From Anaeroglomus sp964630775 (lineage in GTDB: Bacteria > Planctomycetota > Phycisphaerae > Sedimentisphaerales > Anaerohalosphaeraceae): a DNA stretch of 64,000 nucleotides. The stretch covers positions 1 to 64,000 of the forward strand of contig CAZVYY010000011.1 of NCBI GenBank assembly GCA_964630775.1. The letters are read 5' to 3'. The notes below the pieces were generated by a model. It was given only the letters and a program-made list of their open reading frames with translations. It searched no databases and was not told the origin of the DNA. Within the stretch, counting starts at the first letter, position 1. Every line of letters begins with the position of its first letter. The position numbers were made by a program, and so were the translations under genes. This document shows, piece by piece, positions 50,849 through 58,731 of the stretch.

Positions 50849-50867
50849 GGGCGACCGCGGGTCGCCC
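50849..50867. repeat. Palindrome GGGCGACC-GCG-GGTCGCCC
   Basis: A GC-rich perfect hairpin in the gap before murC. This palindrome type is common in intergenic DNA of many genomes. The rest of 50706-51119 shows no gene. Confidence 0.6.
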
Positions 50868-51058
50868 GTACACGGAAATTAGGGCAGGCATGGGAAAGGA
50901 TTTGAGATTTGGGAACAGGAAATCGCGTCGCGGCTATGTCGGATTGCGTTACCCTTTGGATTTGCGCGGCATGGATGTGGTCGTTGACCACCAAAATTAC
51001 AGTTTTGGGGTGGAAATAACCGACTTTTAGTATTGGAAATCAAAATAATGGCCTTTTG

Positions 51059-51091
51059 GCCGGCCGGGTCGGGTGAGCACGACCGGCCGGG
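51059..51091 (+). other. Strong hairpin in the murC leader
   Basis: CCGGCCGGGTCG pairs with CGACCGGCCGG (one bulged base) around a GGTGAGCA-type loop, 30 nt before the murC start. It could act on murC mRNA stability or translation. Confidence 0.4.
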
Positions 51092-51119
51092 ATGGGCATT
51101 TTGTCGTTATGAGGACGCA

Positions 51120-52514
51120 ATGGAATCCGTATTGGATAAGAAATATCATTTTATCGGTATTGGCGGCATCGGCACCAGCGGCTTAGCGAAGCTGCTCATC
51201 CGCCATGGTGCCACGGTCAGCGGCTCGGACATGTCCGACAGCGCGCTGATGCAGGATCTGGCGAGCAAAGGGATCACGATTTCGGTCGGTCACAAGGCCG
51301 AGAATGTCCCCGGCGATGCGGACGCGGTCATTATCAGTGCAGCTATCCCGGCTACCAACCCGGAACTGACGCGGGCAGGCGAAAAAGGTAAAAAGATATA
51401 TAAATATGCCGAAATGCTCGGCAAGGTCTTCGACCAGTTTGCGGGGATCGCCGTCTGCGGCACCCACGGCAAGAGCACGACGAGTGCCTGGACGGCCTAT
51501 ATTCTGGAAAAAGCGGGTCTGAATCCGAGCTTTATCGTCGGAGCGGACATCCCCCAGCTTGGCGGGTCCAGCGGAGTCGGGGCAAGCAACTGGTTTGTGG
51601 CCGAGGCGTGCGAATATGACCGGAGCTTCCTGAACCTGCACCCGCAGATCGCCTGTATGCTGAATATCGAGGCGGATCATCTGGATTATTACCGGGATGA
51701 GGACGAGATTGTGGATGCGTTTGCGGACTTTTCGCGGAATATCCGGCCCAGCGGGGTGCTGGTAGCCAATGGGCGGGACCGAAATGTGGCTCGGGTACTG
51801 CGTCGGGGCGGGCTGAATGCCAAGGTGGTGACCTACGGCCTCGATTTAGGGTGCCACTATACGGCAATTAATCCGGACCTTGTGGATGGACTTTATCATT
51901 TTGATATCTATTATAACGGCAAGCTGTTCGGCAAGACGCATATTTCGCTGCCGGGGCTGCACAATGTGGAAAACGCCCTTGCGGTGACGGCAATTCTGGC
52001 GGAGGCGGGTCTGCCGCCGCAACGTATCTGTGAGCTTTTACCGGGGTTTACGGGCACGGACCGGCGGCTGATGTTCAAGGGCAAGGTGCGGGAAATTACC
52101 GTGATGGACGACTATGCCCACCACCCCACCGAGATACGGGCGTCGCTGGCGGGGATTCGTCAGCGGTACCAGCCCAAGCGGTTGTGGTGTGTATTTCAGC
52201 CGCATCAGTACAGCCGAACCCGTTTTTTACTTGATGATTTCGCGGAAAGCTTTAAGCTGGCAGACATTACGATAGTTCCGGAGATATACTTTGTCCGGGA
52301 CACCGCCGAGAGCAAGAGCAAGGTCAATGCCGAGACGCTGGTGCAGCGAATTCAGAAGACCGGCAGTCAGGCCTTGTTTCTGAACGATTTTGGCGGTATT
52401 CTTGACCACTTGAAAGCGAATGTACAGCCCGGCGACCTGGTCGTGACGATGGGTGCGGGCACAATATGGAAGGTTGCAGATGAGTATCTTTGCTGGCTTG
52501 GACAACATAATTAA
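51120..52514 (+). CDS. murC: UDP-N-acetylmuramate-L-alanine ligase MurC
   Basis: About 464 residues. Adds L-alanine to UDP-MurNAc, the first step of the peptide stem. Motifs: the UDP-binding loop GIGGIGTSGLAKLL, the Mur ligase P-loop CGTHGKSTTSAW, EACEYDRSFLNL (the Glu/Asp metal site, unusual wording), and DYAHHPTEIRASL. The ATG at 51120 has GAGGACGC upstream; a longer frame from 51033 has no support. Overlaps murB by 35 nt. First gene of a short dcw cluster. Confidence 0.95.
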   Translation: MESVLDKKYHFIGIGGIGTSGLAKLLIRHGATVSGSDMSDSALMQDLASKGITISVGHKAENVPGDADAVIISAAIPATNPELTRAGEKGKKIYKYAEMLGKVFDQFAGIAVCGTHGKSTTSAWTAYILEKAGLNPSFIVGADIPQLGGSSGVGASNWFVAEACEYDRSFLNLHPQIACMLNIEADHLDYYRDEDEIVDAFADFSRNIRPSGVLVANGRDRNVARVLRRGGLNAKVVTYGLDLGCHYTAINPDLVDGLYHFDIYYNGKLFGKTHISLPGLHNVENALAVTAILAEAGLPPQRICELLPGFTGTDRRLMFKGKVREITVMDDYAHHPTEIRASLAGIRQRYQPKRLWCVFQPHQYSRTRFLLDDFAESFKLADITIVPEIYFVRDTAESKSKVNAETLVQRIQKTGSQALFLNDFGGILDHLKANVQPGDLVVTMGAGTIWKVADEYLCWLGQHN

Positions 52515-53358
52515 GAAAGACTGCCCGCTTTCGGACTATACGTGGTATCGGCTGGGCGGGAAAGCGGACTGGCTGATCAGCCCGACGACGACCGAACAGC
52601 TCCAGACGGCGCTGCGGCGTTGCCATGAGAATAACGTGCCGGTGCATATTCTGGGCAATGGGTCGAATCTGCTGATCAGCGATGAAGGCGTTCGCGGGGC
52701 GGTGATTCGTCCGTGCGGGGACGGCTTTAATCAATACCGCTTTGACGGGATGAAGCTGACGGCCGGGGGGGCGGCGGACCTGCAGCGGGTGCTTCAGGAC
52801 GCGGTCAAACGCGGGCTGGGCGGGCTGGAGGCGCTGGCGGGGATACCGGGCACTATCGGCGGCGCGGTGAAGATGAATGCCGGCGGGCGGTTCGGCGATA
52901 TCGGGACGTGTGTGGACAGCGTGCTGGTGATGGACCTGGAAGGCAATGTATTCGAGAAGATCAAGCCGGAGCTGGTGTTTGATTACCGGCATGTGAATAT
53001 TACGGCGCGGGTGATTCTGGAGGCGCGGATGGAACTGTCCGAAGGCGATCCGGAAGAACTGCTCAAGACCGTCAAGGAAGTCTGGATTTACAAGAAAAAC
53101 ACGCAGCCGCTGGATATGCGCAATGCCGGATGTGTGTTCAAGAATCCGCGCGGGATGTCGGCGGGGGCGCTGATTGACCGGGCGGGACTCAAGGGCGAAA
53201 AGATCGGCGGCGCGCTGGTCAGCTCCAAACATGCCAATTTCATTACCACGGAAAAGGGATGCACCAGTGCGGATGTCAAGGCACTGATTGAAAAAATCCG
53301 CACTGTGGTGCGCGACCAGTTTGATGTGGAACTGGAGCTGGAAATTGAGATATGGTAA
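52480..53358 (+). CDS. murB: UDP-N-acetylenolpyruvoylglucosamine reductase MurB
   Basis: About 292 residues, type II length. FAD-dependent NADPH reductase that makes UDP-MurNAc. Motifs: YTWYRLGGKADW, LGNGSNLLISDEGVRG (FAD), AGIPGTIGGAVKMNAGG and GCVFKNPRG; the catalytic Ser/Cys and Glu lie in the last third (ALVSSKHANFI and the terminal E-x-E-I-W). Starts inside murC (ATG 52480 with GGAAGGTTGC upstream), which implies coupled translation. Confidence 0.95.
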   Translation: MSIFAGLDNIIKKDCPLSDYTWYRLGGKADWLISPTTTEQLQTALRRCHENNVPVHILGNGSNLLISDEGVRGAVIRPCGDGFNQYRFDGMKLTAGGAADLQRVLQDAVKRGLGGLEALAGIPGTIGGAVKMNAGGRFGDIGTCVDSVLVMDLEGNVFEKIKPELVFDYRHVNITARVILEARMELSEGDPEELLKTVKEVWIYKKNTQPLDMRNAGCVFKNPRGMSAGALIDRAGLKGEKIGGALVSSKHANFITTEKGCTSADVKALIEKIRTVVRDQFDVELELEIEIW

Positions 53359-53375
53359 TACCCAGCGGGTATTTT

Positions 53376-53436
53376 TATGCCACGCGGCAAGCACAGGGTA
53401 ACGTTGCTTTACATAGCCGCGACGAAACAGGACTGG
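53376..53436. repeat. 60-nt intergenic repeat (TATGCCNCG...GCGACGAAA)
   Basis: Same plan as at 48445-48503 and 49875-49933: TATGCC, CGAG or CGGC, GCAC, then CTACATAGGCGCGACGA-like sequence. A partial copy is at 11981-12005. Confidence 0.5.
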
Positions 53437-53453
53437 TGAGTTCGGAGAATAAC

Positions 53454-53480
53454 TGGATTCCCGCTTTCGCGGGAATGACA
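53454..53480. repeat. REP-like palindrome, third copy
   Basis: TGGATTCCCGCTTTCGCGGG then AATGACA; a half-copy GCGGGAATGACAAAGG follows at about 53487. Confidence 0.7.
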
Positions 53481-53618
53481 AAGACAGCGGGAATGACAAA
53501 GGCAGCAGTGGCAAGAGAGCAGGAAAGACAAAGGGAGCGGTAATGACAATCAGGGATTGTATTTTTGGCAATCCAACACAGGCTAAAAAAACGGAAACGT
53601 TTTGGAATAGATTTTTTA

Positions 53619-54554
53619 ATGACGATAAAATCGATTACTGATTTACATATCGCCGTGCTGTGCGGCGGCGTCGGGTCGGAACGGGAAGTGAGCCTGCTCA
53701 GCGGTGAGAATATCTATAACGCACTGACGCGCGGCGGATGCCGGGCGATTCTGCACGACCTGAATCCGCAGGATTTGTCGATTCTGGACGATAAGGCCAT
53801 CGATGTGTTTTTTCTGGCACTGCACGGGCAGTTCGGCGAGGATGGGCAGCTTCAGGCGATCCTCGAGAAAAAGAAGCTGGCGTTTACGGGGTCGGGGTCG
53901 CAGGCCAGTCGGCTGGCGTTTGACAAGATTGCGGCCAAGCGGGTTTTTGCGGAGGCGGGACTGCCGCTGGCCAAGCAGATTGTGGTCAAGGAGACGGATA
54001 CGGCGATGCAGCTTGCGGCTCAACTGGATGGATGGGCGGCCAAGGTGGTCATCAAGCCCATTTGCCAGGGCAGCAGCGTCGGAGTGGAAATTCATACCGA
54101 CATGCCGACAGCGGCCGCGGCGGCGATTCGCTGCCGGGATACGTACGGCGACTGCATGATTGAGGAGTTTATTGCCGGGCGGGAGATGACCGTGGGGCTG
54201 CTGGAGGGCAAGGCGCTGCCGGTGCTGGAAATCCGCCCGAAGGTGAAGTTTTACGATTATCACGCCAAGTATCAGGACGACTCGACAGAGTATCTGTTCG
54301 ATACGCTGTCGGATGCGGCGGTGGTCAGCCGCTTGCAGGCGGCGGGTGAGACGGTGTTTTCGTCGCTGGGGTGCAGGCACCTGGGACGGGCGGATTTTAT
54401 TGTGACCGAGGATGGGACGCCGTATGTGCTGGAGATGAATACCCTGCCGGGCTTTACGAGTCATTCGCTGCTGCCGATGGCGGCGCGAAAGGCCGGAATC
54501 GGGCCAGAGGAACTGGTGCAGCGGATTGCACTGGCAGCATGGGAAAGCAAATAA
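53619..54554 (+). CDS. ddl: D-alanine-D-alanine ligase
   Basis: About 311 residues. ATP-grasp enzyme that joins two D-alanines for the peptidoglycan peptide. Motifs: GSEREVSLLSGENIYNAL (N-terminal domain), ALHGQFGEDGQLQAILE, VIKPICQGSSVGV (ATP-grasp loop), EEFIAGREMTVGLLEG and EMNTLPGFTSHSLLP. The ATG at 53619 starts the first strand; the upstream extension in frame is repeat DNA. Third gene of the cluster, separated from murB by 260 nt of repeats. Confidence 0.93.
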   Translation: MTIKSITDLHIAVLCGGVGSEREVSLLSGENIYNALTRGGCRAILHDLNPQDLSILDDKAIDVFFLALHGQFGEDGQLQAILEKKKLAFTGSGSQASRLAFDKIAAKRVFAEAGLPLAKQIVVKETDTAMQLAAQLDGWAAKVVIKPICQGSSVGVEIHTDMPTAAAAAIRCRDTYGDCMIEEFIAGREMTVGLLEGKALPVLEIRPKVKFYDYHAKYQDDSTEYLFDTLSDAAVVSRLQAAGETVFSSLGCRHLGRADFIVTEDGTPYVLEMNTLPGFTSHSLLPMAARKAGIGPEELVQRIALAAWESK

Positions 54555-54581
54555 AAAATTAAATATTAAAAATAAAAAATA

Positions 54582-55580
54582 GTGGCCAAGAAAAAAATCA
54601 AAAAACCGAGAAGCGGTAAAAGCTGGCGCGACTGGTTCAGTTGGGGCAAGCGCAAGGAAAGCCGCGCCGCCCGGGAGGAAAAACGCGAGCAGTTGTACCG
54701 GCGCATCAAGATTGCGGCGCTGAGTATCTTTCTGCCGCTGCTGCCGGCGGGACTGGTGGTCGGTTTTTTCTATATGGAAAAATATGTTCATGCCCAGCGG
54801 GCCGCGGCACCGGTTTATGGGTCGCTGGAGTTTGTCAACGCGCCGGAGTGGGCGTTCACCGAGGGGATGAAAAAGAAGCTGTCGGCGGCGGCCGGCGGCG
54901 GGCAGTTTGAGCTGAAAGAAGGCGTTGCTGAGGCTGTCGGCCAGCGGCTGGCGGAACTGCCGTGGCTGTACAATGTGCGTGTGCGGACAACCACGCATAA
55001 TGTGAAGGTCGAGGCGCAATACCGGGAGCCGCAGGCGATTATCAAGACCGCCAGGGGGCAGACCTGCTATGTGGGACTGCCGGCGCCCGGCGATCCGCTG
55101 TGCGGGGATAATCCCGATGAGGTCAATACGGTGTTTGTGCTGGACCAGGTGGAGGTGAAAAAACCGCCGCTGATCGAGATCAAGGGCTTTGCCGACAAGC
55201 TGGCTCCGTCGGCAGGCAAGACCTGGTATGCATCGGATGTGGCAGCGGCACTGAAGCTGATCGCGGCACTGAGACAGATGGACGAGAAAGTCTCGAAGGA
55301 AAAGCCGCTGAGCAATGAAATCAGCGAAATCGATGTCAGCAACTTCAACGCAAAACAGGGCACATCGGCTCCGCGGATTGTGCTGCGGCTGCGAGACGGC
55401 AAAACCCAGGTCAACTGGGGGGCGCCGATGGGCAAATCGGCCAGCCAACTGGAGGCCTCCGATATCGAAAAGCTGACGACGCTTTACACCTTTTATCGGG
55501 AAAACAAAAACACGCTGCTGAATATCGTGGCCTTTATTGAGCTGCGATATCCCAAGATGGGCATTCCGCGACCACAGTAA
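54582..55580 (+). CDS. FtsQ-like bitopic membrane protein
   Basis: About 332 residues starting at GTG. A very basic cytoplasmic tail (KKKIKKPRSGKSWRDWFSWG, KRKESRAAREEKREQLYRR) precedes one membrane helix (ALSIFLPLLPAGLVVGFFY, near 46-65) and an extracytoplasmic domain with LAELPWLYNVRVRT and REPQAIIKTARG, which recall the POTRA/FtsQ beta domain. The position right after murC-murB-ddl matches ftsQ in dcw clusters. Similarity is weak, and ftsA and ftsZ are not next to it. Confidence 0.6.
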   Translation: MAKKKIKKPRSGKSWRDWFSWGKRKESRAAREEKREQLYRRIKIAALSIFLPLLPAGLVVGFFYMEKYVHAQRAAAPVYGSLEFVNAPEWAFTEGMKKKLSAAAGGGQFELKEGVAEAVGQRLAELPWLYNVRVRTTTHNVKVEAQYREPQAIIKTARGQTCYVGLPAPGDPLCGDNPDEVNTVFVLDQVEVKKPPLIEIKGFADKLAPSAGKTWYASDVAAALKLIAALRQMDEKVSKEKPLSNEISEIDVSNFNAKQGTSAPRIVLRLRDGKTQVNWGAPMGKSASQLEASDIEKLTTLYTFYRENKNTLLNIVAFIELRYPKMGIPRPQ

Positions 55581-55621
55581 ATCGCTGCGGTTTGGCGATT
55601 ACTGCATTTATGTAACCGGTA

Positions 55622-56977
55622 TTACTTTGTATTGATTTGAACCCGGGGGCTGGGGATATTCAATTGGCGTATCAGGATATTGGAACCTGTGGATTCGTCC
55701 CATACATTCGTATTGGCACATCGAATCGCATAACGAGGGTTGTCCCGCAGGGTGTCGGCGGCATCGGGCAGATATAATTCGAGACGGCCGGTGCGGCCAA
55801 GGCATTCACTGGGAATTTTCAGATTCGTCTGAATCACGATGGGTTTTCCCGACAGCCAGAGACGCGGGTCGTCATCCAGCGGCTGGGTATAAACTCGACC
55901 GCCGCAGCGGAGGAGCAGTTGGGCCGGACGAGGATTGAACGGTGCGGCAAAACCCACGTTATCCAGACGGATTTGGATATCAAACGACAGGGTGTCATCG
56001 GGGGAGATTCTATCGGTCACCGTGACGCTGCGCAGGACAAAGCAATAGCCCAGCCGTCGTTCGATGGAGTCCAGACAGCCGGCCTTTTGCCAGTGCTGAC
56101 GAATGTCGGCGGGGAAATTCCGATTCAGCCAGGAACAGTGCAGCCGTTCCATCTCGTCAAAGGTGTTGTGGCAATCGTTAAGCACATCGCGTTGAGTAAT
56201 CTGAGCGCCAAATGGGACAAAGCGGGTTTCGGCACCGATGTGGTCAATCCATGCCCATCGCGGCATCTGGTCGGTATAGACGCCGCTGTCGTCAGGGCCG
56301 GAAAGGAAGGTCTTGTTGTAATAGCCGACGCGGGCGATGGGAGCATCACTGAAGGCCTGTTTGTCGGTCAGGGTCCGGGTCAGGAAGATATCGCGTTTGT
56401 ACTGGGGGCGGGCCAGGACGACCATACGGTCTTTGGGCATGGCACCCAGCAGACGCATGAGGATGCGTTTGTAATTATCAGTGGTTTCTTCGCCGTTTTG
56501 CCAGTGGCGCCACTGGCCGTCGGGCCCGATGAATCCGGCTTCGGCTGTCAGCAGGACATCGGCATTTTCATGCAGGAGCGGCTTGAGCTGGTCGATGTGG
56601 TGAAGGATAGTATCCAGCGAGGCGTCGGGTTCGCCGATTTTGTCACTATACGATACACAGAGGATGACTTTCAGGCCGGCCTGGCGGGTGCGGTAAAAGC
56701 CCCATTCGATTTTGTTCAGGAATTCACGCGAGAGGTCTTTGTCGCGAAAGTCGTTGGCGGGAATTTTGCCGTAAATCAGGGTGACATACTCATCTCGCAG
56801 GTCTTCGAGCGGGCGGATGTCGGCAATTTCTGTGAAGATAAGCGATTGATAAAAGCCTCGTTCGGGATTGGCAAACCGTTCGTGCGTTTCTTCGAAGCCA
56901 ACTTTCTGGTCGGCTGCTGCACAGGCCGCAAGGCCCATCAACATCACCCCGATAACGTATTGTTTATGGATTGCCAT
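55622..56977 (-). CDS. Secreted DUF4874/DUF4832-type protein
   Basis: About 452 residues with a signal peptide (MAIHKQYVIGVMLMGLAACA). The first half resembles DUF4874 (FANPERGFYQSLIFTE, RDEYVTLIYGKIPANDFRD, LLTAEAGFIGPDGQWRHWQN), a TIM-barrel-like domain; the second half resembles DUF4832. GAGCGAACC lies before the ATG. Probably related in architecture to the protein at 30322-31773. No enzyme activity is established for these families. Confidence 0.78.
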   Translation of the reverse strand: MAIHKQYVIGVMLMGLAACAAADQKVGFEETHERFANPERGFYQSLIFTEIADIRPLEDLRDEYVTLIYGKIPANDFRDKDLSREFLNKIEWGFYRTRQAGLKVILCVSYSDKIGEPDASLDTILHHIDQLKPLLHENADVLLTAEAGFIGPDGQWRHWQNGEETTDNYKRILMRLLGAMPKDRMVVLARPQYKRDIFLTRTLTDKQAFSDAPIARVGYYNKTFLSGPDDSGVYTDQMPRWAWIDHIGAETRFVPFGAQITQRDVLNDCHNTFDEMERLHCSWLNRNFPADIRQHWQKAGCLDSIERRLGYCFVLRSVTVTDRISPDDTLSFDIQIRLDNVGFAAPFNPRPAQLLLRCGGRVYTQPLDDDPRLWLSGKPIVIQTNLKIPSECLGRTGRLELYLPDAADTLRDNPRYAIRCANTNVWDESTGSNILIRQLNIPSPRVQINTK

Positions 56978-56999
56978 GGTTCGCTCCTTTATGCAGACA

Positions 57000-57467
57000 T
57001 TATGTGGATACCTCATTTAATGCCGTCTTTAAATCCAGATAGCGATACTCCAATCCATGTTGTATGCAAAGATTTTTGCAGAACGCTACGGCTTCTTCGC
57101 TGAGCCGGCCTTGAAGGTCTGCGTCGCCGGTGCAGTTGAAGATGCGGCAGCCCGCAAAGCGCCAGGGATAGACGGAGCATTGGCTGTCTTTACGATAGGG
57201 GCAGACGCCGGTGGTCATCGGCAGCAGCGGGATGTTGTTCTGGGTCAGGCTGGCCTGAAAATAAATCCGTTCCGGCGGGGTCAGGAACAGCCTGTGGCCG
57301 AAGGACTCGAAATCGCAGCACTGGCCGCAGGCCTTGCAGGGCATGGGCGAGGAAGACAGATTTGCTTCAAGCCGGGAATACAGTCCCCCTACGGCATCAA
57401 TGATCGCCTGTCTTTGCTCAATCGAAAATCGAAAATCAAAAATCGACAATACTATCACTCCCACCAT
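57000..57467 (-). CDS. YkgJ-family cysteine-cluster protein (second of a pair)
   Basis: About 156 residues. Motif CKACGQCCDFESFGHRLF (CxxCxxCC) with later cysteines in VCPYRKDSQCSVYPWRFAGC and RIFNCTG: the Zn/Fe-chelating YkgJ pattern. Its start is uncertain: the ATG at 57467 overlaps the previous gene by 13 nt, but the first codons (IFDFRFSI) are the translation of a low-complexity TCGATTTTCGATT repeat, so TTG at 57449 or a later start is possible. Confidence 0.7.
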   Translation of the reverse strand: MVGVIVLSIFDFRFSIEQRQAIIDAVGGLYSRLEANLSSSPMPCKACGQCCDFESFGHRLFLTPPERIYFQASLTQNNIPLLPMTTGVCPYRKDSQCSVYPWRFAGCRIFNCTGDADLQGRLSEEAVAFCKNLCIQHGLEYRYLDLKTALNEVST

Positions 57468-57889
57468 TTTTTCTGGGACCGGATTTTTTCGATCTGCTCG
57501 AAGGAAAATGCCGGGCCGCGATTGATGCCTGGGCAGCGCCGGGCGGCTTCGTCCCAGTCGGCCGGGGTGGCCAGATTGCAATTCCAGAACGGCCAGGTGC
57601 GGCACTGGTTGGGACGGACGGGGTAGATGGCGCAGCCCCGCTGACCATTGGCGCCCTTTTGCAGGAAGATGCAGTCTTTGGTGGCCTTGTCTTCGATGAG
57701 GGTTGTGCGCAGGCCGGAGCGTTTGATGAAACGCTTGCGGACATCGGCCTCGGACATGCCCAGATACTTTGCCAGCATGGCAATTTCTTCGGCACAAATC
57801 CAGATATAGCCTTCTTCCGGCCCGGCACAACAGTTGCCGCAGCCGATACATTCAAAATATAAACCACAGGAGTACCACTTTGATTTCAA
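57455..57889 (-). CDS. YkgJ-family cysteine-cluster protein (first of a pair)
   Basis: About 144 residues starting at TTG (57889) with GAGGTAAAAG upstream. Motif ECIGCGNCCAGPEEGYIW (CxxCxxCC) and further Cys in DCIFLQKGA, GCAIYPVRPNQCRTWPFWNC. These proteins are thought to bind zinc or iron-sulfur; function not established. It is paired with a paralogue of the same family 13 nt overlapping downstream. Confidence 0.8.
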   Translation of the reverse strand: MKSKWYSCGLYFECIGCGNCCAGPEEGYIWICAEEIAMLAKYLGMSEADVRKRFIKRSGLRTTLIEDKATKDCIFLQKGANGQRGCAIYPVRPNQCRTWPFWNCNLATPADWDEAARRCPGINRGPAFSFEQIEKIRSQKKWWE

Positions 57890-57984
57890 CTTTTACCTCA
57901 TTTCTATACTAATGTCATTGCCATACGAGATTGATGTTTCACCATGAAGAGCATGAAGAACAGGGAGTTTTCAATTTCAGACGC

Positions 57985-58368
57985 TCATTTCTTTGTCGGC
58001 TCGGCGTAGTAGCTGCTGACCTGCATGGCGTCCATATCGACGGTGATGCGGAAATAGTCCGGGAAACCGCCGAGCATCGTCGTTATCGACTGCCACTGCG
58101 GATAGACGGCCGGGTCGAAGAAATGGAAGACGCAGGTGGTGACTTTGGAATATTGATACCCGCGAGCGCTGGCCACCATGCGATCCAGCTTCTGTTGGGG
58201 GACTTTAAGCTGCTCGAGGGCGAACTTGCGGGCGACGACTTCGGCTTCCTGCGTTTCTTCTCTGCCGAGCTGGGTGGATTGTACGTTGGGCATCACCGGG
58301 CTGCAGCCGGACAGGGTCGCTATTGCTAAAAATGCATATATCAGAGAATGAATTACTGTTTTTTTCAT
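57985..58368 (-). CDS. Small lipoprotein
   Basis: About 127 residues. Signal with lipobox (AFLAIATLSGCSPV). The mature part (EETQEAEVVARKFALEQLKV, FPDYFRITVDMDAMQVSSYY) is not recognised. The ATG at 58368 is preferred over 58377. Confidence 0.65.
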   Translation of the reverse strand: MKKTVIHSLIYAFLAIATLSGCSPVMPNVQSTQLGREETQEAEVVARKFALEQLKVPQQKLDRMVASARGYQYSKVTTCVFHFFDPAVYPQWQSITTMLGGFPDYFRITVDMDAMQVSSYYAEPTKK

Positions 58369-58429
58369 ATTGACCATCTTGTTCTGAGTTTTACTTGCTT
58401 CATTTTAATTGTAAATGATTCTGCAACAC

Positions 58430-58625
58430 GCTTCTGTGTCGCCCCTGCCGGGGCTTAAAAAGAACCGCGATCTTGTTCCGGAGGCTCACGCCTCCGGCTA
58501 TGATACTTTGTGACCCCTTCGGGGTCTATACCCAACAGGCTTAAATTATGAAGAATCCGCTTTCCGGGGGTTTACACCCCCGGCTATTTTATACGACCCC
58601 GCTGGGGTCTGAAAACGATTCTCTA
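58430..58625 (+). repeat. Composite hairpin repeat, copy 3
   Basis: GTGTCGCCCCTGCCGGGGC, a GGAGGCTCACGCCTCCGG hairpin, GACCCCTTCGGGGTC, CCGGGGGTTTACACCCCCGG with CTATTTTAT, and GACCCCGCTGGGGTC. Same order as copies 1 and 2. Confidence 0.75.
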
Positions 58626-58689
58626 CTGAATCGTTCCGATTTTCATATTTTAACAAAAGTGCGGCTGCGATAACGTTTTCGGCAATCAT

Positions 58690-58717
58690 AAAAAAGGGTG
58701 AGCCTTTCGACTCACCC
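58690..58717 (-). terminator. Terminator of ilvD
   Basis: Stem GGGTGAG (58696-58702) / CTCACCC (58711-58717); on the minus strand a run of T follows. Confidence 0.8.
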
Positions 58718-58731
58718 GTATTGGATTGGGT

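Noticed and set aside
53643..55448. 601-codon frame on the minus strand
   Set aside because: Antisense to ddl and the FtsQ-like gene, which both have clear motifs; composition typical of a shadow frame.
55919..57103. 394-codon plus-strand frame
   Set aside because: Antisense to the DUF4874-type gene, which has signal peptide and ribosome-binding site.
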